A DNA stretch of 13,878 nt from Onchocerca volvulus (lineage: Eukaryota > Nematoda > Chromadorea > Rhabditida > Onchocercidae): the NCBI GenBank assembly GCA_000499405.2, contig HG738218.1, positions 1-13,878 of the forward strand, in the 5' to 3' direction. Of this stretch, positions 1-8,478 are shown in pieces. Every line of letters begins with the position of its first letter. Positions within the stretch are counted from its first letter, which is position 1. A model generated the notes under the pieces. It made no database searches, had not been told where the DNA came from, and worked only from the letters and a program-made list of their open reading frames with translations. Made by a program: the position numbers and the translations under genes.

Positions 1-239
1 TAACAAAATTTGTGCTAAAAAAGTGGTATAATGGAACACATGTTAGTGGTAGTATATATAATTTTTTTAAAGCTCTAATATAGAGCATAAGGGAAGGTAA
101 AAAAGAAAAATAATTAGAGTAATAGCTTTTAGTAAAAAAAGGTGAAGGTTAGCATTATATTATTATTTGAGTAAAAATATGATGGTAAATAGAGACAAAA
201 TTGAGCATTTATAAATAGACAATGTAAGCTGCATAGTGT

Positions 240-1790
240 AGAGAAGTTGTAAAAGGAATACTTATAGTGTTGAGGTATTTTAATTACATAAAGCAAAATT
301 ACAGCATATGCTTGAGGAAGTAATGACGAGTAGTGGTTCAAAACTTGTATCAGAAGTAATATGAATGAGCATCCTTTTGAGAGAGAAAATCAGAAGATTT
401 TCTGCATAAAAGATACCATTGGTTCATTTAACTATATTGGATACTGATGTTCGAGGATATCGCTTAGGGCAATTTTCTGTCATGCATGGTGAACTTGGAT
501 TCAGTGTATGTATCATATTTTCGTCACAACTTTAGACCTATCATTTCCTTATCGACATATGCATCCATTATTTCAGCGCATATTATAAGTCGATTTGGTT
601 TGAAGTGATTTTTGTATAATGTGAGATTAGTATATGAGCATTTGCAATTCTTTCTTTTGCCGTTGCATTGTGTACATTCAGTGGCGCACAGGCGAATATT
701 TCATGTTATATCATAAAATTCATGAGCGATATCAGCGATATCATAATTTGTTATTTCATGCTTATCTTTCAGCGATGGCCGAGAAAATGAGGGATTTGTA
801 TATACCATCCCAAGTTTGAATGCATGTGAGTGTAATGAATAGGTTGTGACGCCTTAGTGAGAATATATGCAATTGCGTCTTGAGTATATTCACACAAATG
901 ACTTGGATTGCCTGTATAGGTATATGAAGATGACCAAATTGTTAATCCTTCAGCATTAGTTATATTACGTCATTTAGCTGCAAACTTTGATACTGTAAAT
1001 ATCAAAACTTGCGGCTTTCTTGAGAGAAAAATGTACTTTATCATCAAGTACCGTAAGTAAGTTTAAAGCTGATAGTCACAAAGGTTTGATGCTTTGAAAA
1101 GTTATTTGGTTTTTACAAATCAGAAATATGATTTCAAAAGATTAATCAAGTCACTGTTGTCATTTTTTAATATTTTTCCTGTTTTTTTTTTTATTTCCTA
1201 GGAAAATTTTAGATTCCGATGAAATGGCAGGTGGTGTTAACAAAAGACGACTGATTCAGCGTTGTGTTTTCACCGAACTAATGAAATTAGTCAATCCAGA
1301 AGTGAAACCTTTTCAACCTTGCAGATGAATGTATGCATTTTAGCGAAGCTTACCTGATTCAAAAGGATGAATATCAAGTTTTCTATTTCGATTTTTGCAT
1401 ATCTATTGCGATGAAACAACTAATGATAGTTTAAAAGTGATCTGATATGAGCTGTTTTTCTGCGTTGTATTTCTAATTTATTTGTTCGTTGCTGACTGGA
1501 TTTATCATTTTAATATTTAAGTGATATCGATTGGCACCATCCTCAAAAAATGGTTTAGTTTACGGAGTATTGGAGTATCGATGAATTTTTGCAATTTTTG
1601 TCAAGTGATCGTTTTTCCAGTGAACAACAATATCTCTAGCTTGAAAATGATCTTCGACCATAATAGTTGCCACTTCCTCTATAATTGGAACATTGAATCT
1701 TCGCACTTGTTCTCTAGCAGAAATTTTATCAGCATGCATAATAATCTTGTGTGTATCAAATGGCATCATATCAATTGCTATTTCGCATAA
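240..1790 (-). pseudogene. Degenerate Helitron Rep (HUH) coding region, copy A
   Basis: Read on the minus strand with several frame changes, this matches the rolling-circle initiator part of Helitron Rep/helicase proteins in the right order. Seen: MPFDTHKIIMHADK (1769-1725), then a VEDHFQARDIV block, HWKNDHLTKIAKIHRY (about 1620-1570), a decayed FWDGADGYH (about 1530), NIKMINPVS (about 1500), YAKIEIENLIFILLNQ (about 1390), SSSYTYTGNP..CEYTQDAIAYI (930-860), ATAKERIANAHIL (about 665-630), NRLIICAEI (about 590), LNPSSPCMTENCPKRYP (504-450) and a decayed NHYSSLL..KIPQHYKY tail (340-260). Known: intact Helitron Rep carries an HUH histidine pair and C-terminal tyrosines that nick and join DNA. Here the first histidine is Asn (N-A-H), and stops and frameshifts are frequent, so it is inactive. 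The helicase part, if present, would lie beyond base 1. The left limit is approximate. Confidence 0.85.
1560..1769 (-). pseudogene. Best-preserved open piece of copy A (Helitron N-terminal block)
   Basis: This is the longest uninterrupted part of copy A: 69 codons beginning MMPFDTHK and containing ADK, VEDHFQARDIV and NDHLTKIAKIHRY. These are hallmarks of the block just before the Helitron_like_N domain. It ends where a frameshift precedes the expected FWDGADGYHFN motif; that motif continues as FFEDGANRYH, then NIKMINP, in other frames. The same block occurs on the plus strand at 2930-3110, so the two form a diverged inverted pair. The open frame is probably a surviving fragment and not a gene. 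Confidence 0.75.
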
Positions 1791-1800
1791 TGCACTAAAT

Positions 1801-1822
1801 TGTTTTTTTTTTTTTTTTTTTT
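1801..1822 (+). repeat. Poly-T tract
   Basis: A run of about 20 T with a single G near its left end, just upstream (in copy A's sense) of the N-terminal block. On the minus strand it reads as poly-A. No reverse transcriptase or retroelement feature sits beside it, so I treat it as simple sequence. Confidence 0.8.
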
Positions 1823-2009
1823 CTAAAAAAGCTATTATAATTAGGAAACAGCGGAGCTTTCTATGTTAGTATGAATTCCGCAGCAAGCATTCATTTTATC
1901 ATTGCTATCATCGATGAAATATGTTTGTAGAAAATTTGAACTGACCATCTGGCAAGGAAAACAAGGACCGGATTTATAATAAATTTGTATTTTCATTTTG
2001 AAAATTGGC

Positions 2010-2060
2010 ATGAATTACGTTGTTACGATTTCTGCGCCAAACGGCGTCATTTGGAAGGAC
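2010..2060 (+). other. Possible Helitron cysteine-motif scrap
   Basis: The plus-strand reading HELRCYDFCAKRRHLEGQ resembles the CxxCxAK..W.E motif near the start of many Helitron proteins. If real, it would belong to copy B, about 900 bp upstream of its next recognisable block. The rest of 1823-2557 shows nothing else I can name. The match is short and may be chance. Confidence 0.25.
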
Positions 2061-2557
2061 AAGTTGTATTTTTTAATTTAAGATAGGAAGCACTTTGATT
2101 CGGCGATATATCTAGTAAGTACAATTTTCAAAGTTAATGACAGTTCTCCAAATTGAGGCAGTTTGAGGAAGTTTAATAGTTTATTTTTTCCAGCGGCAAC
2201 ACATTCCTTTCAATTCTCCATTAAATTTCAATATCTTGCAATAAGAATATACTTGGTCATAGTGTAAATAAGAACATATAGGCTAAACTATAAACATCAG
2301 CTGAATTGTATTGCGGAAAAATCGGAAAATTATAATTAATATAACAAAAAGTGATAAAGTTTGAAGCGCGTAGTTTCAAATGAATCAAGGAATCAGTAAA
2401 CATGTTCGCCGCTAAAACTAGAAATAAAAGGACGAAATCTTTCCTGCCGAAGTGCTCCAGCAACAGCTAAACAAAGCGAGGTTGACTAATAACAAAGCGA
2501 CAAAACATAGATCAGGAAAGAAGGAGGAATTTCGAAAGAATATTAAAGATTCGGATT

Positions 2558-2914
2558 TTAGAGCAAAGTCAATTCTGCTTGTAGTTCAATAGCAACATCA
2601 GGGATTCGAAGCGACATGACGGGCGGACAATCAAGGAGCAATATTTCTTCTTTACGAATGACAAAAAATACCGAGTGATAAGTTATTTGGATATTCTCGG
2701 ATAATCCTTTGTTCGTAATTGTTCTGTGGCTAATAAATTCTTTCTTCAAACAGAATTCGTCTTTGTTACAACAGACATAATATAAAAAAATTTCTCGACT
2801 ATAGCAATGATGAATTGAATTCATGCTGCAGCATTTGCGATGATTTAGAATGATCCTTTTTACCAACTGCAACAGCTTCCTTATGAAAAAAAACAATTTT
2901 GTGCGTTTATTCAA
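2558..2914 (-). other. Open frame resembling a decayed Helitron N-terminal cysteine region
   Basis: A 118-codon minus-strand frame that I do not firmly recognise. Seen: a cysteine/histidine-rich part (RKCCSMNSIHHCYSRE, then YVCCNKDEF), followed about 25 residues later by GLSENIQITYHSVFF. Many Helitron proteins begin with a CxxC..CC-x-x-GK stretch followed by an 'ENIRSYNS' block, and this order fits loosely. Its strand and position, upstream of copy A, are also right. No start context or splice evidence supports a host gene. The last third (MSLRIPDVAIELQAEL) matches nothing I know. It could equally be chance. Confidence 0.3.
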
Positions 2915-2929
2915 AATAGCAAGTGAATA

Positions 2930-3690
2930 ATGCCATTAGATACACACAATTGTTATTTATGCTGAATAAAACGCTATAGGCGAAGTGGCAATTGTTAAAA
3001 CTGGAGATCAATTCCAATCTAGAGATGTTCACTGGTGAAACGATCAGTTCACAAAAATTGCAGAAACTCATCGATGCTACAATGCTCTGTAACACCAGTC
3101 ATTTTTGGGATGGTGCCGATGGATACCATTTCAACGTTAAAATGATAAATCCAATCAGCGGTGACGAAACAAATGAATATCCAAATCCATCAGAATTACT
3201 AGTGATTTATAATTTAATATAATTGATATTAAGTCTTTCTTTTTTAAATTTTATCCATATAATATCTTTATTTGTTTTTTTTTTTAATCTATCTATTCAT
3301 AATTTATGCTCACAAATCGCGAAAAAAGTTCTCAATCAATTGGGAATGCCATCATCGAATCGATCCGCTACCGATTCATTCGATGTAGAATTGCATCGCA
3401 AATAAAATTACAACACGACTAATCTTTTATGTTTGTGCAATCAGATATTTCTAAGCTAACATTTGAACAGAAAGGCATTTACGATCAAATAATGTAAATT
3501 GTCAGTAAGAGAATTGAGAAATCTTTTTTTATGTGGGCCAATAGGAACTGGTAAAATGCTCCTAATTAAGTTGATCTGCAAGTAACAACGCAATCCCAAA
3601 ATGATATGGCCCTAGCTCTTGTCCGGACCGTTGCAGTATTGCTATCAAGTGGAAGAACTGTTCATTCTGAACTTAAAATTATCACTAAGC
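2930..3690 (+). pseudogene. Degenerate Helitron Rep/helicase, copy B with Rep deleted
   Basis: Plus-strand Helitron remnant made of two protein blocks. Block 1 (2930-3180) reads MPLDTH, then GEVAIVKTGDQFQSRD, NDQFTKIAETHRCYNAL and, after a frameshift, FWDGADGYHFNVKMINP. Block 2 (about 3290-3690) reads IHNLCSQIAKKVLNQLGMP, SNRSATDSFDVELHRK, then VQSDISKLTFEQKGIYDQIM, a Walker A-like GPIGTGKM (about 3535-3560), and NDMALALVRTVAVLLSSGRT with a following SELK. Block 2 is the start of the Pif1-like SF1 helicase domain that Helitrons use to unwind DNA. The ~1,000 residues expected between the blocks (Rep with HUH and tyrosines) are missing. The usual Thr/Ser after the Walker lysine is Met, and several stops interrupt, so no active helicase is encoded. 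Confidence 0.85.
3300..3405 (+). pseudogene. Helitron helicase-domain entry fragment
   Basis: The clearest short piece of copy B's helicase region, in frame as LCSQIAKKVLNQLGMPSSNR and then ATDSFDVELHRK, ended by TAA. In intact Helitron proteins this precedes the segment where the helicase begins (..LN..Q..IYD.I.., then Walker A). The reading continues in another frame just after the stop. An upstream T-rich stretch (3223-3290) is open in the same frame but has no similarity and is probably filler. Confidence 0.75.
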
Positions 3691-3699
3691 GTGCTATTC

Positions 3700-4186
3700 A
3701 TCAAATCATCATTGTCGCTGAAATCACGAGGATAAAAGGAGAAAATAAGTGATTCCTTTATTCTAAATTTGACATTACATATTTGATGTAGTGATTGTTA
3801 AATTATTTTTTGTCTATCAAGTCAGTGAGCTTTAAAAAAGCTCTCTTTTATCATGCTAATCACAAGCAAAATCTCATTAGCTAACAAAGACGCATGCTCC
3901 TGAGACAACAGAGAATCTTTCTTATAGCCCGAAAATGATACCAGGATCCTCCATCCATGAAGAAGAGGTTCCTAAATATAAAATCATTTCAAATAATGGG
4001 CAGCCATGAACTCGGTCGGATGGTCTTTCTCGTGGTATCAATTTATCTTTCTTGCGTAACTCTATCTCTCCTTTTTTCGTATTAGAATTTTTTTCATGAA
4101 AGTTGTTCTTTTGATATTATCGAAATTGTACTGTTGATGTAATTGTTGTTGAAATAATTGCTGCGTCCGTTGATTCCGTTGATAAA
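3700..4186. other. No gene recognised; possible helicase decay tail
   Basis: Past the SSGRT/SELK motif of copy B the sequence has stops in all frames. I could not recover the next helicase motif (the DE box). A small inverted repeat (GAGCTTT..AAAGCTC, about 3827-3843) is present. This is best read as further-decayed transposon or plain intergenic DNA. Confidence 0.4.
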
Positions 4187-4208
4187 GGTTTAATTACTCA
4201 AATTTGAG
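4187..4208 (+). ncRNA. SL1-like spliced-leader sequence (possible SL RNA relic)
   Basis: These 22 bases match the conserved nematode spliced leader SL1 at 20 positions. The start GGTTTAATTAC and the end TTTGAG are exact. The two differences, C to T at position 12 and G to A at position 16, are both transitions. The next bases are GTTCG, so the GT that follows the leader in SL RNA genes is kept, but the usual downstream SL RNA body with its Sm-binding site (AATTTTTGG-like) is not recognisable. The changes create a perfect CTCAAATTTGAG palindrome. It could be an SL RNA pseudogene, a variant leader, or the 5' end of a retrocopied trans-spliced mRNA. A functional SL gene is not shown. Confidence 0.5.
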
Positions 4209-4859
4209 GTTCGTTTCCAAGTGAGTAAACAACAAAGTTTGAAGAAACTGTGAAAACGGAAAACCAGAATTCAATCAGAATTCAACCTATTATTTTGTCA
4301 CGATCAAAAAAAAGCGACAGACATTTTAAGCGTGTAATTCATTCAACTCTCATTCATTGTTGATCTATCTAATATTTTGACTTTGTTTCAGCTTTGTATC
4401 TACATTATATACGCATTGCTGTAGTTCAGTCTGTTAAGTCTAAGAACAGAAAAGCATACAGATGTACATAATTATACATGCTAAATGACTATAAATTAGG
4501 TAACAGATTCATCTCTCAATGCGCATAATGAAATGAATCTTTTATCTAGAAGATGTTTTACAAAAACAACTTTAGCAGATGTTCAAAATACAAATTTAGT
4601 AATTTGAGATAGAAGAGTTTATTTTAGAAAAATTTTTTCGGAATTTCTGACTCAACATTTAATTTGATGTATAATCTGTTAAATTTGTGTAATTCCATAA
4701 AACTAAACAAAAAAAAAAAAACTTTGATTTTTATTTTCTTGTTCCGGTTTTTCTTTTTTTTTAATAATTGTATTTTATTCCTTTTTTTTATATTATTATT
4801 ATTATTTGTAATTACAGTTGAGTTCTTTTTTTGCTCTTTTACAAAGTTATATATTTTTT
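4209..4859. other. AT-rich DNA without a supportable gene
   Basis: Contains a short direct repeat (two AGAATTCAA copies near 4265-4285) and, from 4700, alternating A- and T-runs and TTA repeats. Open frames on both strands here are runs of Phe/Leu/Lys/Asn caused by base composition, and they cross an undetermined base at 4860. No coding evidence. Confidence 0.6.
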
Positions 4860-4860
4860 N

Positions 4861-4906
4861 TTCAAAAGGTGGGAATAATTTGTTCTTCATTAATGTTTTT
4901 TGTTAC
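4861..4906 (+). repeat. 46-bp direct repeat, left copy (next to an N)
   Basis: Begins TTCAAAAGGTGGGAATAATT and ends GTTTTTTGTTAC. It starts directly after the undetermined base at 4860. An identical 46-bp sequence lies at 8433-8478, directly before the undetermined base at 8479. The pairing with Ns suggests a contig-end overlap and not a biological element. Confidence 0.9.
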
Positions 4907-5389
4907 TAATTGGTTTTTTTTTCCTATTCATGTTTTTGTAATAGTTCAATTATACGATTTTTATACTCACTGTATGATTTAATTATTATTAAAACATGGA
5001 TAGCCTAAGTAAGTATTCTTCGTTAATATTTTGAAAATAATTAATTATGAGTTGAATACTTAATAGTGAAATCTAGAGGAAGGAGGAGGATTTAATTACT
5101 ATCACAGTTTCTTTAATTAATTAATCAAATAAAACATCTGAGTATTATTTCATTTATTTTTTATGATAAAATGAGAAGACTAATGAGTCTAATATAATTA
5201 AGTTTGATACTAATAAGTTTTGCTTTCAATATGCTATCTATGCTTGAATTTAAACTAATTTCTTATAAGTTTTTTCTTGAAGCTTATAAATATCTCGATA
5301 ATATTAGAAAGAAAAATATGAACAAACATAGAATTGCTGTTTTAAGCAGTTCAAAACTGATTTCGTATAATTCAGTACAGAATTAATCC

Positions 5390-5625
5390 AAGAATAACAA
5401 TAATAATAATCATGATAAATAATAACAATAAAACAATGACAAATAATAGTAACAACAAATAATGATGACAAATAATAGTAATAATAACAGCAAGATTTTT
5501 TAATGATGATAACAGATAATAGTAATCATAGTAACAATAATAATAGTAACAAATAATAATGACAATAATAATAATAACAAATGATAATAAAACAAAATCA
5601 ATAACAACAATAATGATGATTAATT
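5390..5625 (+). repeat. AAT/ACA-rich low-complexity tract
   Basis: A purine-and-A-rich tract built from irregular AAT, AAC, ATG and AGT triplets. Variants of AACAAATAATGATGAC and AATAATAGTAA recur several times. This is a degenerate trinucleotide-type satellite. Frames across it read as Asn/Thr/Ile-rich and should not be called proteins. Confidence 0.8.
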
Positions 5626-5849
5626 TTTTTTCTAAAATTTCATTTCACTTCCCACTTTTTTTCAATTCATTCTTTTTCTTTGTTACATTTATTTTTACAA
5701 CTTTTTTCTTAAAAAGAATACTATCTGATTTTAGGATACTTTTTCATCGTTCATGGAATTTTTTTCTTTTTTTTTTGCAATCAAAAAAATGTTTTAATGA
5801 TGCATTTTGAATAATAGAAGGACTGAAGATCATATCTTAGGAAATGCTG

Positions 5850-5867
5850 AATGATTTTTAAATCATT
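5850..5867 (+). repeat. Short hairpin (8-bp arms)
   Basis: AATGATTT and AAATCATT separated by TT. It lies 13 bp from a second, stronger hairpin at 5881-5903. No T-run or gene end makes it a terminator. Confidence 0.5.
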
Positions 5868-5880
5868 TGGGATATCAGAA

Positions 5881-5903
5881 GTCAACATATTTAATATGTT
5901 GAC
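5881..5903 (+). repeat. Perfect 10-bp-arm hairpin
   Basis: GTCAACATAT and ATATGTTGAC flank a 3-base loop (TTA). It is followed by a locally GC-richer stretch (about 5900-5925) that is unusual in this neighbourhood. Function unknown. Confidence 0.6.
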
Positions 5904-6034
5904 CAGAGGTGACGCGGTACGAGATTTGATTCTGTCTTATTAATTTAAAATATTATTGGTGGGTATTTTATTTTGGGAAAAATATTCTTTCTAATTAATT
6001 GCCGACAAAACTTTGTTAATAATTCAAGTGATAG

Positions 6035-6395
6035 TTTGCAAACTTTTTTCAATATTTATTAGTAGTCGGAGGAATTCATAAAATTCCGAATTTATTGGAT
6101 AGATATATATGTCGTTTAATCGAATTAACTTTAAAGGTTACTAATCATCAGTGATGTTGGACAGTAAGAGGTGTAAAATTATGTTTTGATTCTTTTATGA
6201 AATCTGCAGATGACTTGTCCGTTGGGAAATTTCAAGATGGACGGGATTTTAACTAATTTGAAAATTTTTTTTCCTAACTTATTTATGATTTGTAATTTTT
6301 CTTGTTCTAAATTTGTTTTCTGGTCAGTATTCTGAAATTTATGATGCTCATCATAGATTTATGCCGATTGTGTTAGAATTGACCTCTTTGGAATT
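6035..6395 (+). other. Weak coding-like island, unrecognised
   Basis: Three short plus-strand stretches look more protein-like than the surrounding AT-rich DNA: VVGGIHKIPNLLDRYICRLI with ELTLK (6062-6136, followed by GTTACT as a possible donor), FDSFMKSADDLSVGKFQDGR (about 6185-6245), and SEIYDAHHRFMPIVLELTSL with EFWKR (6331-6393, preceded by TGGTCAG as a possible acceptor). I do not recognise a family. They may be exons of a decayed gene or transposon, or chance. Confidence 0.25.
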
Positions 6396-6694
6396 TTGGA
6401 AAAGATGATCTTTTAGTTATTTTTTAAGTGAAATTTTCTAGCTTAATAGTTGTATAAAAATATTTTAGTTGTGGTCTAAAAAATTTGAAAATTTTATTTT
6501 TTTTTTTAAAGTTTATTTTTTGGTATTGCATATCAGTAGAGTTTTTTTCTTTTTTTTTTTTTTATCATAGTTTAGATTAATATATACATCCACTAATGCA
6601 CATATTAATCTGACGCTAAAAGTTATGGTGCTTGCCCAAAATTTTTCATTGCTTTTTCATTGAAATTGACATCATAGTGTTTGTTTATTGGTTA

Positions 6695-6726
6695 AAAGTT
6701 AATTAATTAAATAATTAATTAACTTT
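6695..6726 (+). repeat. 32-bp perfect palindrome of TTAA units
   Basis: AAAGTTAATTAATTA and TAATTAATTAACTTT flank AA, giving a fully self-complementary 32 bp. TTAATTAA clusters recur at about 7030-7080. This may be chance in AT-rich DNA, but the symmetric non-TTAA ends (AAAG/CTTT) make it notable. Confidence 0.6.
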
Positions 6727-7231
6727 CAGAAGTGTAATTTGCAACTTTATACCCGAATAATTCCAACTTTTTTCCATTTTCTGGCATCACTTTTTACTTG
6801 TATTTTACTTTCAGTATGTTACTAAATAACTTCAATATCAAAACTTGGATGAATATCTCATTCAAACTTCTATATTACTTGTCTTCAATATATTCAAAAT
6901 TTGTATTTCTTTTGTCTAGAAGGAAATTTACGTATGCGTCCAGAGAATAAATTTAAAATATGCATATGTATCTATTTTGCTTATTTAATTATCTGAAAGA
7001 TTACTGTAATTTATATTCCTTCCTTTTACTTTAATTAATAATACTCCTAATTAATACTTTTAATTAAATTAATTAATCTTTTAATCTTTTTTTCTCTCTC
7101 ATTTTCAAATGATATTTAAAAATTATTTCGAATCCCTCTACTCTTTCCCATCGAAACATTCCTTTGTTGGTATATTATTATTGTATATTAATCTTCTCCA
7201 TCCTCCTTCCCATCCCTGAACATTCATTTTC
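6727..7231. other. AT-rich intergenic DNA, nothing recognised
   Basis: Stops in all frames, TAATTAAT clusters, and a C/T-rich stretch at about 7130-7220. No gene, RNA or element identified. Confidence 0.6.
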
Positions 7232-7319
7232 ATTTACAATTACGTGCAAAATGCCCCTTTTGATTTACAATGCGTGCAAAATGCTTTTTTTGATTTAGAA
7301 TACATGCAAAATATTCCTT
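7232..7319 (+). repeat. Three-copy ~30-bp tandem repeat
   Basis: Units start at 7232, 7263 and 7293. Each begins ATTTA and contains GTGCAAAAT or ATGCAAAAT. The first two are most alike and the third has drifted. The array runs straight into an undetermined base (7320) and a 26-base T run, so the true copy number is uncertain. Confidence 0.75.
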
Positions 7320-7320
7320 N

Positions 7321-7346
7321 TTTTTTTTTTTTTTTTTTTTTTTTTT
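7321..7346 (+). repeat. Poly-T tract next to an N
   Basis: Twenty-six T directly after the N at 7320. Its length is unreliable in any assembly. From 7347 to 8218 I see no gene; open frames there are Phe/Ile/Lys-rich products of base composition. Confidence 0.8.
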
Positions 7347-8218
7347 AATTATTTGTATATCTGACTTTCTTACTCTCCCTATTTTTTTATAACACTTCCA
7401 GTATTTTTTGTTTTTATATTTTCATTTCTCTAGTTCATTAATTAGTCGTATTTAATTAATTTTACAAATTACATTATGCAAAGTTTAATAGTATTTTTTG
7501 GTTGCCCGAAGAAAATGTTCAAAATTTTTGATCTTATTTTTTTCAAAATAAAATAAAAATTGAAGCTTTTTGCTAAGACATACATATATTTGATTTATGC
7601 TTACTTCGTAAATTTGATAAATGTGAGTTATTTTTGATAATTTGATATAATTACCGGTAGTTAAGATACACTGATGGTAGTTCTTTTGCTTTTTTGGTTT
7701 TTTATTTTTTTGATAAATGAAAAATCGAAAAGGCAAAATCTAGGTTTGATGTTTTTTCTGAAGAAAAGTTTGAAATTTGTTCATTTTTATTTGGATAATA
7801 TTGAGAAGTTAATTTTATTATTAATTTTTAAAATCGACCCATCTTTTAATAATTACTGCTATTTTGATATTTTTCATAAATAACTATGGAAAAGAATAAT
7901 GAAATGAAACATTTAATTGAGAAATTTTAAGCGTTAATAATCTTTGATCGATCGTTATTTATGAAGTTTTGTGTGATATTATTAGTATAAAAAGAAAAAT
8001 TAATTGCTTCCTCTTATCTTATCTAATTATTGCTGAAAGAATTATCTTAAAATTCTTATGTTACAGATCTAGATAATTTCAAAACAACCTAAAAGAGCCA
8101 AATAATAATTTCAATTAGTGATGTTGACAATTAGCCAATTCAAATGATTAAAACTCTGATTGAATTAAAGTCATTCAAGGTCATATGGAAATAAATTTCA
8201 GTAATAATTTGATTATTT

Positions 8219-8318
8219 TGCAAGAATTAATCTTCAATTATTATTGGAATTATATGAGTTTTTTCCAATTATTATTGGAATTATATGAGTTTTTGTTGGG
8301 ATAAGATTAATTCTTGCA
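8219..8318 (+). repeat. Foldback structure with a duplicated 31-bp core
   Basis: A perfect 16-bp inverted repeat (TGCAAGAATTAATCTT at 8219-8234 and its complement at 8303-8318) brackets two direct 31-bp units starting CAATTATTATTGGAATTATA at 8235 and 8266; the second lacks its last two bases. The transcript would form a stem with a 68-base loop. It resembles a minimal foldback or MITE-like unit, but no target-site duplication is evident. Confidence 0.75.
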
Positions 8319-8432
8319 TTTTTTAGTTCATAATTATTTTCAGAATAACATAGAATGATTAAGGGATGATATTAAGATAGAACTCGGAAACTTTGATTGA
8401 AGGTTATTAAATGATTTCATGAACCGTTGATG

Positions 8433-8478
8433 TTCAAAAGGTGGGAATAATTTGTTCTTCATTAATGTTTTTTGTTAC
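8433..8478 (+). repeat. 46-bp direct repeat, right copy (next to an N)
   Basis: Identical to 4861-4906 over all 46 bases and ends exactly at the N at 8479. If that N is T, the match extends three more bases (TAA) before the copies diverge. It sits about 115 bp upstream of the predicted start codon of the zinc-finger gene, so a misjoin here would affect that gene's promoter. Confidence 0.9.

Larger units (their letters stand above)
200..3690. mobile_element. Two head-to-head Helitron relics
   Basis: Copies A (minus) and B (plus) point away from each other, with their N-terminal blocks at about 1770 and 2930. The shared block is visibly alike at the DNA level (the stretch coding for the ARD..HW.NDHLTKIA part is recognisable base by base in both), so this is an inverted repeat of about 230 bp per arm around a ~1.15-kb centre. 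Helitrons are known to end in 5'-TC and 3'-CTRR with a small hairpin. I could not place either end with confidence. Confidence 0.7.

Noticed and set aside
634..819. Plus-strand open frame with WRTGEYFMLYHKIHERYQ
   Set aside because: The opposite strand here carries clear Helitron Rep similarity, so this frame is its shadow.
1521..1790. Plus-strand 89-codon open frame
   Set aside because: Antisense shadow of the well-preserved Helitron N-terminal block.
2907..3095. Minus-strand open frame with SFCNFCELIVSPVN
   Set aside because: Antisense shadow of copy B's N-terminal block. Its likeness to the plus-strand frame at 1521-1790 only reflects the inverted repeat.
4624..4909. Overlapping 81-88-codon frames on both strands
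   Set aside because: Built from A/T homopolymers, crossing an N, and open on both strands, which indicates low complexity and not coding.
5904..5940. tRNA-like GC-richer patch after the hairpin
   Set aside because: I could not form a cloverleaf or a proper B box, so no tRNA is called.
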